From positions 1 through 64,000 of the forward strand of contig CAKRTC010000002.1 of the NCBI GenBank assembly GCA_934402055.1: a DNA stretch of 64,000 nucleotides. The letters are read 5' to 3'. Made by a program: the position numbers and the translations under genes. Shown piece after piece: positions 19,241-29,945 of this stretch. Each line of letters opens with the position of its first letter. Position 1 is the stretch's first letter. This DNA is from an uncultured Lachnospiraceae bacterium. GTDB taxonomy: Bacteria; Bacillota; Clostridia; Lachnospirales; Lachnospiraceae. The notes under the pieces were generated by a model, which saw only the letters and a program-made list of their open reading frames with translations, ran no database searches and was not told the origin of the DNA.

Positions 19241-19831
19241 TCAAAACAATATGTCCTTCACCTTATCCAACAGATCATCCATATTCTGCTCCATAAGAGC
19301 TTCTATGGTACAGTTATCTTCCGCACCGCCGTAATTGAGAATGAATCCGTCCTTAATATCTGCCGGTTTATCCGATATCATAAGCTTTGCGCCGTTTTGT
19401 TCGGCAATTTTCTTAAGCTTATCAAAGGTATCGTTTCCGAGTCTCTTTAAGTCCCTGTCACTCAGCATCAGCACCGCGTTTCTTGACGACTTATGCTTCT
19501 CGAAGAGCTTAATGATAAAGTCTGCGTATTCGGCATCCGAAAGGTTTGCCAAACGATCCTTGGCCGTTTCTATAACCTCTGTCATCATGTCCTGCTTTCC
19601 ACGCAGCATTATCTGCTTCATTCGAAGCTCGGCGGATGTCTCTCCCTTTTCCTTTGTGCCGGCTACAAGTGTATCCGTCTTTTTATTTATACGCTCACAT
19701 TCCTCGGCTGTCTTTTTAGCCGAATCTAAGATGATTTCATCCGCTTTTTTTTGTGCCTCGTCGAGTATCCCCTTGGCTTTGGCAGCGGATTCATCCGCAA
19801 TGCGGGCGATTATGTTATCAAGTCCGCTCAT
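19241..19831 (-). CDS. ntpE: V/A-type ATPase subunit E (peripheral stalk)
   Basis: The 196 residues have a long N-terminal helix rich in Ala, Lys and Glu (about 1-100) and a globular C-terminal domain ending near the acidic EALMEQNMDDLLDKVKDILF. It pairs with the G/H subunit encoded at the head of the operon to form the stator stalk. Confidence 0.92.
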   Translation of the reverse strand: MSGLDNIIARIADESAAKAKGILDEAQKKADEIILDSAKKTAEECERINKKTDTLVAGTKEKGETSAELRMKQIMLRGKQDMMTEVIETAKDRLANLSDAEYADFIIKLFEKHKSSRNAVLMLSDRDLKRLGNDTFDKLKKIAEQNGAKLMISDKPADIKDGFILNYGGAEDNCTIEALMEQNMDDLLDKVKDILF

Positions 19832-19891
19832 CTTTATCCGATCCTCTCTTAGTTAGTCCCGTAATTATTCATATCTCCTGTCTTATAGACT

Positions 19892-22389
<2,498 letters not shown>

Positions 22390-22433
22390 GCTTTACCCTC
22401 CTTTCTGTCCTATATTCTGTTTACAGTTAAAGG

Positions 22434-22449
22434 ATGTGCGTCGGCACAT
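22434..22449. repeat. Short palindrome ATGTGC-GTCG-GCACAT
   Basis: It lies in the 130-base gap between the G/H gene and ntpI. It resembles the palindrome AATGTGCCTTGGCACATT at 27312-27329. In this gap it may give a processing or attenuation hairpin within the V-ATPase transcript. Confidence 0.4.
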
Positions 22450-22519
22450 TCTCACGCTGCCCTTGTGAAGTAAAAAGTTAAACTGTCTGTGATCTCAATA
22501 CAAAACACCCGGATCATGC

Positions 22520-22828
22520 TTATGTAAATGAATCGATAACAGCTTTGACGGCTTCCTGCTTTTTCTGTTTTGCCGTCTCCTGTAAGGCTTCCTTCTCCAC
22601 ATTGGCTTTGATCTCCGCAGACTTTATAAGTTCTGCCGCCTCGGCCTCCGCAGCCGCAAGCTTGTCATCGGATGCTTTTCGCGCTTTATCGACTTCTGCC
22701 CTGTAGCTTGCTTCGGCCCTTGCTTTTGCGTCCGCAATCAACTTCTCGCCTTCGGTCTTTGCATCGGCTATTGCCTCTGCAGCCTCAGTCTCGGCTTTTG
22801 TGATCGCATCAATAATTTCTTTTGCCAA
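22520..22828 (-). CDS. V/A-type ATPase subunit G/H (peripheral stalk)
   Basis: A 102-residue, almost wholly helical protein made of Ala, Lys and Glu heptads, typical of the stalk partner of subunit E. The start is TTG at 22828, chosen because GGAGG stands seven bases upstream and the next in-frame Met is very late. It is the first gene of the V-ATPase operon, with a 130-base gap before ntpI. Confidence 0.88.
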   Translation of the reverse strand: MAKEIIDAITKAETEAAEAIADAKTEGEKLIADAKARAEASYRAEVDKARKASDDKLAAAEAEAAELIKSAEIKANVEKEALQETAKQKKQEAVKAVIDSFT

Positions 22829-22868
22829 GGCTAAACCTCCGTTTCATCATTTTTTAAACTTTAACACA

Positions 22869-22897
22869 AGTTTAGCACTTTCTTAGGTGATTTTCCA
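22869..22897 (-). promoter_or_regulatory. Candidate promoter of the V-ATPase operon
   Basis: On the minus strand the extended -10 is TGCTAAACT (core at 22869-22874), with a poor -35 TGGAAA at 17 bases. The context AAAGTGCTAAACT nearly repeats the AAGGTGCTAAACT of the promoter at 2855-2883. The predicted leader is about 34 bases. Confidence 0.4.
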
Positions 22898-23037
22898 TAA
22901 ACAATTGTCGTTTTGTGTGCACTTTTTGTTCACTTCTTCCTAAACTTGCTTTAAACTCAACAAATTCCAACTTGATTGTTTGTTTTTTAACGATTTATAT
23001 TTTATAGTATGAACCGCATTTATGAATTTTTCGTGAA

Positions 23038-23084
23038 GAAAAACAGAAGAAGGCAGCCCGGATTTTTCTTATCCGAACTGCCTT
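23038..23084 (-). terminator. Terminator of gltX
   Basis: On the minus strand AAGGCAG-T-TCGGAT pairs with ATCCGG-G-CTGCCTT over a short A-rich loop and is followed by CTTCTGTTTTT. Confidence 0.8.
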
Positions 23085-23205
23085 ATTATGTATACTCCTG
23101 TGATCTACACTGCTTGAACAAGCTTTTACTTTATGTAAACCCAGTCCTTATTCATTTTTTGATAAAAGCTTCTTTCTTTGATTTCTGCAGTCATACTGCT
23201 ATATA

Positions 23206-24690
23206 TCAAGCCTCAAGCTTTGCTATACCCTTTTTGATACGTGCTACTGTCTCTTCCTTACCGAGTATATCGCAGATCTCAACAACACCGCCCGGTGTTA
23301 CAAGTCTGCCGGATGCAGCTATACGAACAGGCCACATTACCGTGGCGTTCTTGCAGCCCATCTCCTCTGCCATCTTGGTAAGAAGTTCCTTGATGCTGTC
23401 CTCATTCCAATCCGCAACTGCCTCAAGCTTAGGAAGCACTGCCTTAAGTACAGTCAGTGAAAGCTCTGCATTTGTCTTGGACTTCTTGTTTGTATAGTAC
23501 TCTATATCATACTCCGGAAGCTCATCAAAGAAATCAAGCTTCTCCGGAATGTCCGTAAGCTTCTCGCATCTGTTCTGAAGTATTGCCGCTATCTTTGATA
23601 CCGAATATGCTTCATTCTTGACAGCCTGTCTGATATAAGGCTCTGCCACCTTTGCAAATGCCTCCGGCTCCATATTTCTGATATAGTGAGCATTGAAATA
23701 CTTAAGCTTTTCAATATCAAATATTGCCGGTGACTTGGAGATGCCTGCTATATCAAACGCATCCGCAAGCTCCGACAGAGTAAAGAACTCTGTCTCTGCA
23801 AGCTCTCCTCTCGGTGACCATCCGAGCAGAGCTACGTAGTTAAGTATGGCATCTGTAAGGAAGCCGTCGTTTCTCAGATCCTCATAAGACGGATCTCCGT
23901 GACGCTTGGACATCTTGTGCTGCTGATCACGCATTACCGGTGAGCAGTGTACATACTCCGGTATCTCCCAGCCGAAGCCCTCATAGAGAAGATTATACTT
24001 AGGCGCCGATGACAGATACTCACTTCCTCTTACCACATGTGTGATGCCCATGAGATGGTCGTCAACGACATTTGCAAAATTATAGGTAGGAAGTCCGTCT
24101 CTCTTAAGCAGTACCTGATCGTCAAGTGAATCGTTAGGTACCGTAATGTCTCCGAATGAAGCATCATGGAAGGTAGTAGTACCTTCATGCGGAATAAGCT
24201 GTCTGATTACATATGGCTCAGTCTCGGCACGACGAAGTGCCTCCTCAAGCGGAAGGCTTCTGCACGGGCAGTCCTCTCTCTCGAATTCTCCGCTGTCCTC
24301 CTCCGACTCTGTTTTGTCACAGAAGCAATAATACGCATGTCCCTTCTCTACGAGCATCTTGGCATACTTCTTATACATGCCGCGGCGCTCTGTCTGAATG
24401 TACGGTCCTACAGGTCCTCCTACATCCGGACCCTCATCATGCTTTAAGCCGCACTCCGCAAGAGTACGGTAGATAACCTCCTCTGCACCCTCAACCTGAC
24501 GGCTCTGGTCTGTATCCTCTATACGAAGTATAAATACTCCGTCCGAATGCTTTGCAATAAGATATGTATAAAGTGCCGTTCTTAAGTTTCCTACGTGCAT
24601 ATAGCCTGTAGGTGACGGGGCAAATCTTGTACGTACCTGACCGTGCGGGATCTGCGCCTCTGCCTCTTCAAAAAATCTCTCGTCTGTCAT
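23206..24690 (-). CDS. gltX: Glutamyl-tRNA synthetase
   Basis: Class I aminoacyl-tRNA synthetase charging tRNA-Glu (and possibly tRNA-Gln). The 494 residues have the HIGH-like motif in APSPTGYMHVGN near residue 25 and KMSKR near 258, with a Zn-type Cys cluster around CFCDK and CPC. GGAGG precedes the ATG. It is separate from its neighbours and followed by a strong terminator. Confidence 0.97.
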   Translation of the reverse strand: MTDERFFEEAEAQIPHGQVRTRFAPSPTGYMHVGNLRTALYTYLIAKHSDGVFILRIEDTDQSRQVEGAEEVIYRTLAECGLKHDEGPDVGGPVGPYIQTERRGMYKKYAKMLVEKGHAYYCFCDKTESEEDSGEFEREDCPCRSLPLEEALRRAETEPYVIRQLIPHEGTTTFHDASFGDITVPNDSLDDQVLLKRDGLPTYNFANVVDDHLMGITHVVRGSEYLSSAPKYNLLYEGFGWEIPEYVHCSPVMRDQQHKMSKRHGDPSYEDLRNDGFLTDAILNYVALLGWSPRGELAETEFFTLSELADAFDIAGISKSPAIFDIEKLKYFNAHYIRNMEPEAFAKVAEPYIRQAVKNEAYSVSKIAAILQNRCEKLTDIPEKLDFFDELPEYDIEYYTNKKSKTNAELSLTVLKAVLPKLEAVADWNEDSIKELLTKMAEEMGCKNATVMWPVRIAASGRLVTPGGVVEICDILGKEETVARIKKGIAKLEA

Positions 24691-24813
24691 TTTATCCTCC
24701 GAAATCTATATGTACTGTGATGCTGTATGAGTCAAAAGAAATATTGACATCTATGATGCCCGGACACACCGTGCTTCGCAAACTTTTGCCCCGGCATCAC
24801 CTTGATCCTATAA

Positions 24814-25371
24814 TCAGAATCTGAATACTATACCTGCAACAGCCGCAAACAAAAGCCACAATGCGGGATGATATTTCTGCAGCTTCTTGACCTGCAGCAA
24901 AGCAAATACTATCACGCACAGTATAATGGTCTTTACTATAGGTGAATAGCTTCCGTTATTTTCCACGAAAAGTGATACCTTGCACACACCGAGTACACTT
25001 GCTGCTATAATAGCACATACTGCCGGTCTTATGCCTGTAAAAGCACCCTGAACGAACTTATTTTCATTAAAATTATCGAGAAACTTGGCAATAAGACATA
25101 TAACTATGATACTGGGTATAACAAGTCCGAGTGTAGATACTATTCCTCCGAAAGTACCGAGAGTCTTAAAGCCTGCATAGGTTGCCATATTAAGTCCCAA
25201 GGGTCCCGGCGTAGATTCACTGACCGCTATCATATTGGTCAGATCCTGCATGGTATACCAATCGTATTTTTCCGCAAGCTCCATGAGGTAAGGAAGGGTT
25301 GCCGGTCCGCCTCCTACGGCAAAAAGGCCTATCTTCATGAATTCAAAAAACATAGTTATCATTGTACTCAT
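24814..25371 (-). CDS. Chromate transporter, short CHR-domain protein (second of pair)
   Basis: A 185-residue membrane protein with about six hydrophobic segments and the CHR motifs FAVGGGPATLPYL and STPGPLGLNMATYAGFKTLG. Short-chain CHR proteins work as pairs of single-domain subunits with opposite topology, which fits the four-base overlap with the upstream partner. The family is linked to chromate efflux, but the natural substrate in gut or oral anaerobes is not established. Confidence 0.9.
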   Translation of the reverse strand: MSTMITMFFEFMKIGLFAVGGGPATLPYLMELAEKYDWYTMQDLTNMIAVSESTPGPLGLNMATYAGFKTLGTFGGIVSTLGLVIPSIIVICLIAKFLDNFNENKFVQGAFTGIRPAVCAIIAASVLGVCKVSLFVENNGSYSPIVKTIILCVIVFALLQVKKLQKYHPALWLLFAAVAGIVFRF

Positions 25372-25916
25372 GCCTTTTTACCTCCCCTCACAGATACAAA
25401 CCAGATAATTCCTATTACTGCAGCAATAAGCACTATAACTACAGTAGGGATATTTGTTAACATAGCCAATGCAAAAGCAGCCGCTGCGATCAGCCATGCA
25501 AATGCATCGCGCAGGCTCTTCTTTCCGAGTGTATATGCCGTATTAAGCATAAGCGCACACACTACAGCCTTGATGCCCATTATCGCATGCTGTACCCATA
25601 CATTATCGATTATAGCCTGAAGGCATAATGCAACAAGAGTGATAATGATGATCGAAGGAGTGATCATGCCGAGTGTTGCGACGATACCTCCCATAATACC
25701 CTTTTTCTTAAAGCCTACATAAGTAGCGGTATTTACCGCAATGATACCCGGAGTACACTGTCCTATAGCGTATACATCCAGGAGTTCGTCTTCATCAAGC
25801 CATCCGTACCTCTGTACTATCTCATACTTAAGCATAGGAAGCTGAGCGAGTCCGCCTCCGAAGGTAAGTCCTCCTACCCTCATAAAAGCCATAAAAAGCT
25901 GCCAATAAATCTTCAT
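25368..25916 (-). CDS. Chromate transporter, short CHR-domain protein (first of pair)
   Basis: A 182-residue partner of the preceding entry, with GGLTFGGGLAQLPML and QCTPGIIAVNTATYVGFKKKG. It has a good GGGGAG ribosome binding site and is divergent from the glycosyltransferase gene. The substrate cannot be read from sequence. Confidence 0.9.
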   Translation of the reverse strand: MKIYWQLFMAFMRVGGLTFGGGLAQLPMLKYEIVQRYGWLDEDELLDVYAIGQCTPGIIAVNTATYVGFKKKGIMGGIVATLGMITPSIIIITLVALCLQAIIDNVWVQHAIMGIKAVVCALMLNTAYTLGKKSLRDAFAWLIAAAAFALAMLTNIPTVVIVLIAAVIGIIWFVSVRGGKKA

Positions 25917-25937
25917 TTTCTCTCCCCGATTAAAAAC

Positions 25938-25967
25938 TTAACAAAAAATGCACTTTATCTTTATAAT
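25938..25967 (+). promoter_or_regulatory. Promoter of the GT4 glycosyltransferase gene
   Basis: TTAACA (25938-25943), an 18-base spacer, and TATAAT (25962-25967). The predicted leader is about 70 bases and ends in ACGGAGGACAAGC before the ATG. Confidence 0.55.
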
Positions 25968-26046
25968 CAATCTAAGGTAAAATTGCAAGAAATAGTATGA
26001 ATCACAGCTTAAAACAATGTATTTTAAGCCGTAACGGAGGACAAGC

Positions 26047-27306
26047 ATGGATCATACGATCTGCCTTATGAACGATTCGTTCCCGCCGCAGATAGACGGA
26101 GTTGCGAATACGGTAGTCAATTACGCACAATATATTGAGAAGAATCATGGACATTCCATAGTAGTAACACCCGAATACATATATCCCACTGCTGATGATT
26201 TTCCTTTTCCGGTACTCAGATATCCGAGTCTTGATGCAAGATGGTTTATAGGCTATATGGCCGGTATCCCTTTCTCTCCTTCTGTGACCAAGAAACTCAA
26301 AGATGATAAAATCGACCTTATTCATTGTCATTGCCCCGCAGCTTCATTGTTCCTTGCAAGACAGCTTCGTGTTCCTCTTAAGGTTCCTGTGGTAATGACC
26401 TATCATACCAAATATGATGTCGATCTGCTGAAGGCCTTTAAGACCAAGCTGCTTTCAAACGAAGCTGTGAAACTAATGATCGCCAATATCCGCTCCTGCG
26501 ACGAGATCTGGACCGTAAGCCGGGGCGCAGGCGAGAATCTGCGTTCGCTGGGATATAAGGGCAAGTACATAGTAATGCCTAACGGAGTGGATCTGCCTAA
26601 AGAAAGAGTATCCGATGCTGCCGTATATGAAGAAACACATAGTTACAATCTCCCGGCAGATGTCCCTGTTTTTCTCTTTGTCGGAAGGATGTTCTGGTAT
26701 AAGGGTCTCAGACTCATACTTGATGCACTTGAGGGGCTGAAATCACAGGGCCAGGATTTCCGCATGGTATTTGTAGGTGACGGTGCCGACTTTGACGAGA
26801 TAAGAAAATACTCCAACGAGCTCAGACTGGGAGATAAAGTGATCTTTACCGGTTCCATCAAAGACAGAGACCGGATACGTGCCTGGTATTGCAGAGCGGA
26901 TCTCTTCCTATTTCCTTCAACCTATGACACCAACGGTCTGGTCGTAAGAGAAGCCGCCTCCTGCTCACTTCCTTCCGTACTTGTAAGCGGAAGCTGTGCG
27001 GCAGAGGGAGTACAAAATGACAGAAACGGCTTCTTCATATCCGAGACCGCATCCTCTCTTGCCGTAAAATTATATCAACTGTGTCAGAACAAGGATCTTA
27101 TGCGCCGGGTAGGTGAAAATGCTGCCGAGGAATTGTATATATCCTGGGAGACTGCGGTCGGAATGGCGGCTGAGAGATATGATATAATCACAGATAACTA
27201 CAAATCGGGAAAATATCCAAAACACAGACGCATCTCCGATGCACTGCTTAAAGGTAACGGAGAACTTATGAACGTGCTCTCACATCTGCCTCTCGGTGAG
27301 GAATAG
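26047..27306 (+). CDS. Glycosyltransferase family 4
   Basis: A 419-residue GT-B fold enzyme. The N-terminal acceptor domain begins ICLMNDSFPPQIDGVANTV, a sequence usual for diacylglycerol or phosphatidylinositol-type sugar transferases. The C-terminal donor domain has FVGRMFWYKGL and LFLFPSTYDTNGLVVREAASC with the nucleotide-sugar-binding Glu. No membrane helix or signal is seen. Membrane glycolipid synthesis is the likely role by similarity to that subgroup, but donor and acceptor are unproven. It has its own promoter and terminator and so is a single-gene unit. Confidence 0.85.
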   Translation: MDHTICLMNDSFPPQIDGVANTVVNYAQYIEKNHGHSIVVTPEYIYPTADDFPFPVLRYPSLDARWFIGYMAGIPFSPSVTKKLKDDKIDLIHCHCPAASLFLARQLRVPLKVPVVMTYHTKYDVDLLKAFKTKLLSNEAVKLMIANIRSCDEIWTVSRGAGENLRSLGYKGKYIVMPNGVDLPKERVSDAAVYEETHSYNLPADVPVFLFVGRMFWYKGLRLILDALEGLKSQGQDFRMVFVGDGADFDEIRKYSNELRLGDKVIFTGSIKDRDRIRAWYCRADLFLFPSTYDTNGLVVREAASCSLPSVLVSGSCAAEGVQNDRNGFFISETASSLAVKLYQLCQNKDLMRRVGENAAEELYISWETAVGMAAERYDIITDNYKSGKYPKHRRISDALLKGNGELMNVLSHLPLGEE

Positions 27307-27311
27307 AACCG

Positions 27312-27329
27312 AATGTGCCTTGGCACATT
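27312..27329. repeat. Palindrome AATGTGCCTTGGCACATT
   Basis: A perfect 8-base inverted repeat around TT, five bases after the glycosyltransferase stop codon. It is similar to the palindrome at 22434-22449 and sits next to dispersed repeat copy A. Confidence 0.45.
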
Positions 27330-27350
27330 TCCGCTCCTGATATAGTTATC

Positions 27351-27400
27351 TGCGACATTTTTCTCATTATTGAGAGTGTGCATACAGCTGAACATTTATT
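27351..27400. repeat. Dispersed intergenic repeat, copy A
   Basis: The core TGCGACATTTTTCTC, then GAGAGTGTGCATA, matches copies B (37386) and C (40544). It is non-coding and lies between the glycosyltransferase gene and its terminator. Confidence 0.55.
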
Positions 27401-27438
27401 TCATAAAGCACCATAAATAATATATCCGATATAAGCCA

Positions 27439-27475
27439 AAGACCCGACGTATGAACCGCCGGGTCTTGAATTTTT
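27439..27475 (+). terminator. Terminator between the glycosyltransferase and dtd genes
   Basis: AAGACCCG pairs with CGGGTCTT and is followed by GAATTTTT on the plus strand. The genes on either side converge here. Confidence 0.7.
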
Positions 27476-27540
27476 ATGGACAAGCCCTATAGATCGGAAC
27501 TTGTTCACATTTTTAAAGTTTTATATGAAGTTTTTCAACA

Positions 27541-27984
27541 TCAAAGTTCGTCGGTATCGTAAAGCAAGGTTACAGGACCGTCATTGACAGATGCCACTTT
27601 CATATCGGCTCCGAACTCACCGCATTCAACATGAAATCCCAATGCGGCACACTCTGCCTTGAACTTCTCGTACAAAGGAATGGCTGTATCCGGCTTTGCC
27701 GCATGCGAAAAGCCCGGTCTGCGGCTGCTTAGATCCGCAAACAGTGTGAACTGCGATATTATAAGCAGCTCTCCTCCTACTGCCTCAAGGCTCAGATTCA
27801 TCTTGCCGTTTTCATCCTCAAAAACTCTAAGATTACATATCTTATTGGCTAGTCTCACGGCTTCTGCCTCTGTATCATCCGGTCCTACTCCGAGGAGTAC
27901 CAGATATCCCTTTCCTATCTGCCCCTTTATCTCACCGTCTATGGTCACCGATGCCTCAGACACTCTGGTAACTACCGCCTTCAT
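27541..27984 (-). CDS. dtd: D-aminoacyl-tRNA deacylase
   Basis: Hydrolyses D-amino acids (and glycine from tRNA-Ala) off tRNA in the cytoplasm. The 147 residues have the two signature motifs, SQFTL and NDGPVT, in the family's positions. A longer frame starts at 28014, but ATG 27984 follows CGGAGG at good spacing and gives the usual MKAVVTRVSEASV start. Confidence 0.95.
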   Translation of the reverse strand: MKAVVTRVSEASVTIDGEIKGQIGKGYLVLLGVGPDDTEAEAVRLANKICNLRVFEDENGKMNLSLEAVGGELLIISQFTLFADLSSRRPGFSHAAKPDTAIPLYEKFKAECAALGFHVECGEFGADMKVASVNDGPVTLLYDTDEL

Positions 27985-28359
27985 AAATGTTCCTCCGTAA
28001 TATAAGTAATGCATGTATTATACAGCCTTGAAGCCGATATTTGATATAGCAAAATCAAACTTTGCCGCATATCTCCCCCCTCCGCAAACACATCTGAGCA
28101 TTTCGTATATGCGAGTTTATTTTCTCTTAATAATTGACTTAATTGTTTGAATTTATCTTAAGACAAGGTAACAAAACCGTAATCGGGTCTTTATTGATAT
28201 TAAGAATTGATTTTTGTATTATTTATCATACAAATGTGGCAAATTTGTGGCAAAACATACATCCTACGCAAACGCAGTATCGATGCATGGCCGGCATACA
28301 ACAAGTATTGCTTATTATGCCGACTGCCTTTGCAATATATCAACGAAAGGAGCATTTTT
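27985..28359. other. Intergenic region between dtd and the wall-binding protein gene
   Basis: It contains the promoter at 28194-28222 and a 5' leader of about 130 bases that includes the direct repeat TGTGGCAAATT/TGTGGCAAAAC at about 28233-28254. A longer in-frame ORF start at 28207 lies inside the promoter and cannot be the true start. Nothing else is seen. Confidence 0.5.
28194..28222 (+). promoter_or_regulatory. Promoter of the wall-binding protein gene
   Basis: TTGATA (28194-28199), a 17-base spacer and TATTAT (28217-28222), both close to the sigma-A consensus. Confidence 0.65.
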
Positions 28360-29718
28360 ATGAAGCATGTTAATTTCAGACTTCTGGCTTCGGCTGCGGT
28401 CCTGTCGGCGCTGACATCATTTTCGGCATTTGCGGCAACAGCCATTTCTTCCGTCAATTTCACCTTTACGATCGACGGAGAAAATGCCATATCCGACGGT
28501 TATAATGAGCCGGCTATAGAGCTCAATTCAAACTACGGCTATGAGATCGATGACTGCAGTGTATCAAGCAGTGATACCGCTCTCATTTCCGGCAAGAATG
28601 CTCTCACTTATACGCTGACACTTTCTGCCGAAAGAGGTTATTTCTTCCCTAATGCAAATAATATCTCCGTTACCGGAAACGGCATTACAGAGATCACCAA
28701 GAAAACGACCAACAGCCGTGACAACAGTGAGCTTACTATCAAGTTCAAAGCTTACCCCTATTACAGACTTGAAGCCCCTGCTTTTGTAACAGACTTTAAC
28801 AGCATAAAGGGTGATAAATCCAAGAGTCAGTCCGCAGGCAGAGACTCCACTCTCAGCATTAATAAAAACGGTGCTTCCAAGGTCGAGTATATAATCAGCT
28901 ATGTCGATCAGGACGGTGAGTACAAGACAAAGAACGGAAGTGTTACAGGTTCCACCATACAGGTAAGCAGCTATAACAAACAATATACCGGCAGCAACCG
29001 TTCCAAGCAGTCCTGCTATATCCGCGGAATTGCAATGCGTGCGGCAGGCTCATCCGGTTCCAATCCTCATATCGTTCCGAGTAAATGGGTATATATCTCC
29101 GGAGGTACTTCCTCTATAGACACCGAGGAATATTATACCGAATACTCCACCTGGGATGACTATCTTAATAATTCCGGCGGAAGTTCAGGCAGCACAAATG
29201 CCCCTGCAACAGGCGGTAATGTAAGTGTATTCGGATGGCAGAACTCTAACGGCAACTGGTACTATTACAACAACGGTACCAAAGTAACCGGATGGGTATA
29301 TGACGGCAGCAACTGGTATTACTGCAACACAAGAGACGGAGCAATGGTATCCGGATGGCTGCAGGATTCCACAGGCAACTGGTTCTATCTCAATCCGAAT
29401 CATGACGGAACCTTCGGACGACTTCTGTCGGGATGGCAGCAGGACAACGGCAAGTGGTTCTATCTCAATCCGAATCACGACGGTTCCTTCGGTGCTCTCA
29501 GATCCGGATGGCAGGATGTTAACGGCAGCTGGTATTATCTCAATACCAACCATGACGGTTCCTTCGGCGCTGTCATGACAGGATGGATCAACTTAAACGG
29601 TGTATATTATTACCTCGATCCGTCAAGCGGCAATCCGAGAGGAGTAATGGTCACCGGTACAAAATACATAGACGGGCGTATCTACTTGTTTGCATCAAGC
29701 GGAGCTTTGATCAGATAA
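28360..29718 (+). CDS. Secreted protein with C-terminal cell-wall-binding repeats
   Basis: A 452-residue exported protein. The signal peptide covers about residues 1-25 (MKHVNFRLLASAAVLSALTS, then FSAFA). A beta-rich region of about 250 residues follows that I do not recognise, then a Gly/Ser linker with a GGSSGS stretch. The C-terminal region holds seven or so tandem repeats of the CW-binding type (GWQxxNGxWYYLNxNxDG). ATG 28360 was chosen because GAAAGGAGC precedes it and the signal peptide begins there. It is likely a wall-attached protein with an unknown catalytic or adhesive part. A strong terminator follows. Confidence 0.85.
   Translation: MKHVNFRLLASAAVLSALTSFSAFAATAISSVNFTFTIDGENAISDGYNEPAIELNSNYGYEIDDCSVSSSDTALISGKNALTYTLTLSAERGYFFPNANNISVTGNGITEITKKTTNSRDNSELTIKFKAYPYYRLEAPAFVTDFNSIKGDKSKSQSAGRDSTLSINKNGASKVEYIISYVDQDGEYKTKNGSVTGSTIQVSSYNKQYTGSNRSKQSCYIRGIAMRAAGSSGSNPHIVPSKWVYISGGTSSIDTEEYYTEYSTWDDYLNNSGGSSGSTNAPATGGNVSVFGWQNSNGNWYYYNNGTKVTGWVYDGSNWYYCNTRDGAMVSGWLQDSTGNWFYLNPNHDGTFGRLLSGWQQDNGKWFYLNPNHDGSFGALRSGWQDVNGSWYYLNTNHDGSFGAVMTGWINLNGVYYYLDPSSGNPRGVMVTGTKYIDGRIYLFASSGALIR
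29230..29705 (+). repeat. Tandem cell-wall-binding repeats in the coding sequence
   Basis: Repeated units of about 60-80 bases encoding GW...NWYYY / GKWFYLNPNHDGSFG blocks. Two adjacent units near 29385-29500 are almost identical (FYLNPNHDG), which suggests recent internal duplication. Confidence 0.75.
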
Positions 29719-29773
29719 AAACAGAATGCCAAAAGAGTATATGAATTTCTCTGATAATTAGGGACACAGATTC

Positions 29774-29819
29774 AGAGCCTCTGTCGATATCTTAAAGATA
29801 AAGACAGAGGCTCTTTTTT
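29774..29819 (+). terminator. Terminator of the wall-binding protein gene
   Basis: AGAGCCTCTGTC pairs perfectly with GACAGAGGCTCT, followed by a run of T. Confidence 0.9.
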
Positions 29820-29945
29820 GCTTTATAGCTTTTATATGATATTTTTAAAAATTACGACTTATCCTTAAAGGTCAAACCTCATTAAATCATTTTCTACGGT
29901 ATATAACTACACTCTCCTATGCAAAATATGCGTCACCGTCCTGTA

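Larger units (their letters stand above)
22829..23205. other. Intergenic region between gltX and the V-ATPase operon
   Basis: It holds the gltX terminator (23038-23084) and the V-ATPase promoter candidate (22869-22897). CAAGTTTAG (22867-22875) and CTAAACTTG (22940-22948) form a 9-base inverted repeat around the predicted start region. The rest is AT-rich without a supported gene. Confidence 0.45.

Noticed and set aside
24707..24735. gltX promoter TTGACT-17-CATATA
   Set aside because: It would start the transcript right at the ribosome binding site, leaving almost no leader, so it is doubtful.
28207..28359. Upstream extension of the wall-binding protein to 28207
   Set aside because: The extra 51 residues cover the promoter and leader, and the signal peptide with a ribosome binding site starts at 28360.
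29230..29705. Regular repeats that might suggest a CRISPR array
   Set aside because: The units are in frame, encode aromatic-rich wall-binding motifs and have no conserved palindromic repeat with unique spacers.
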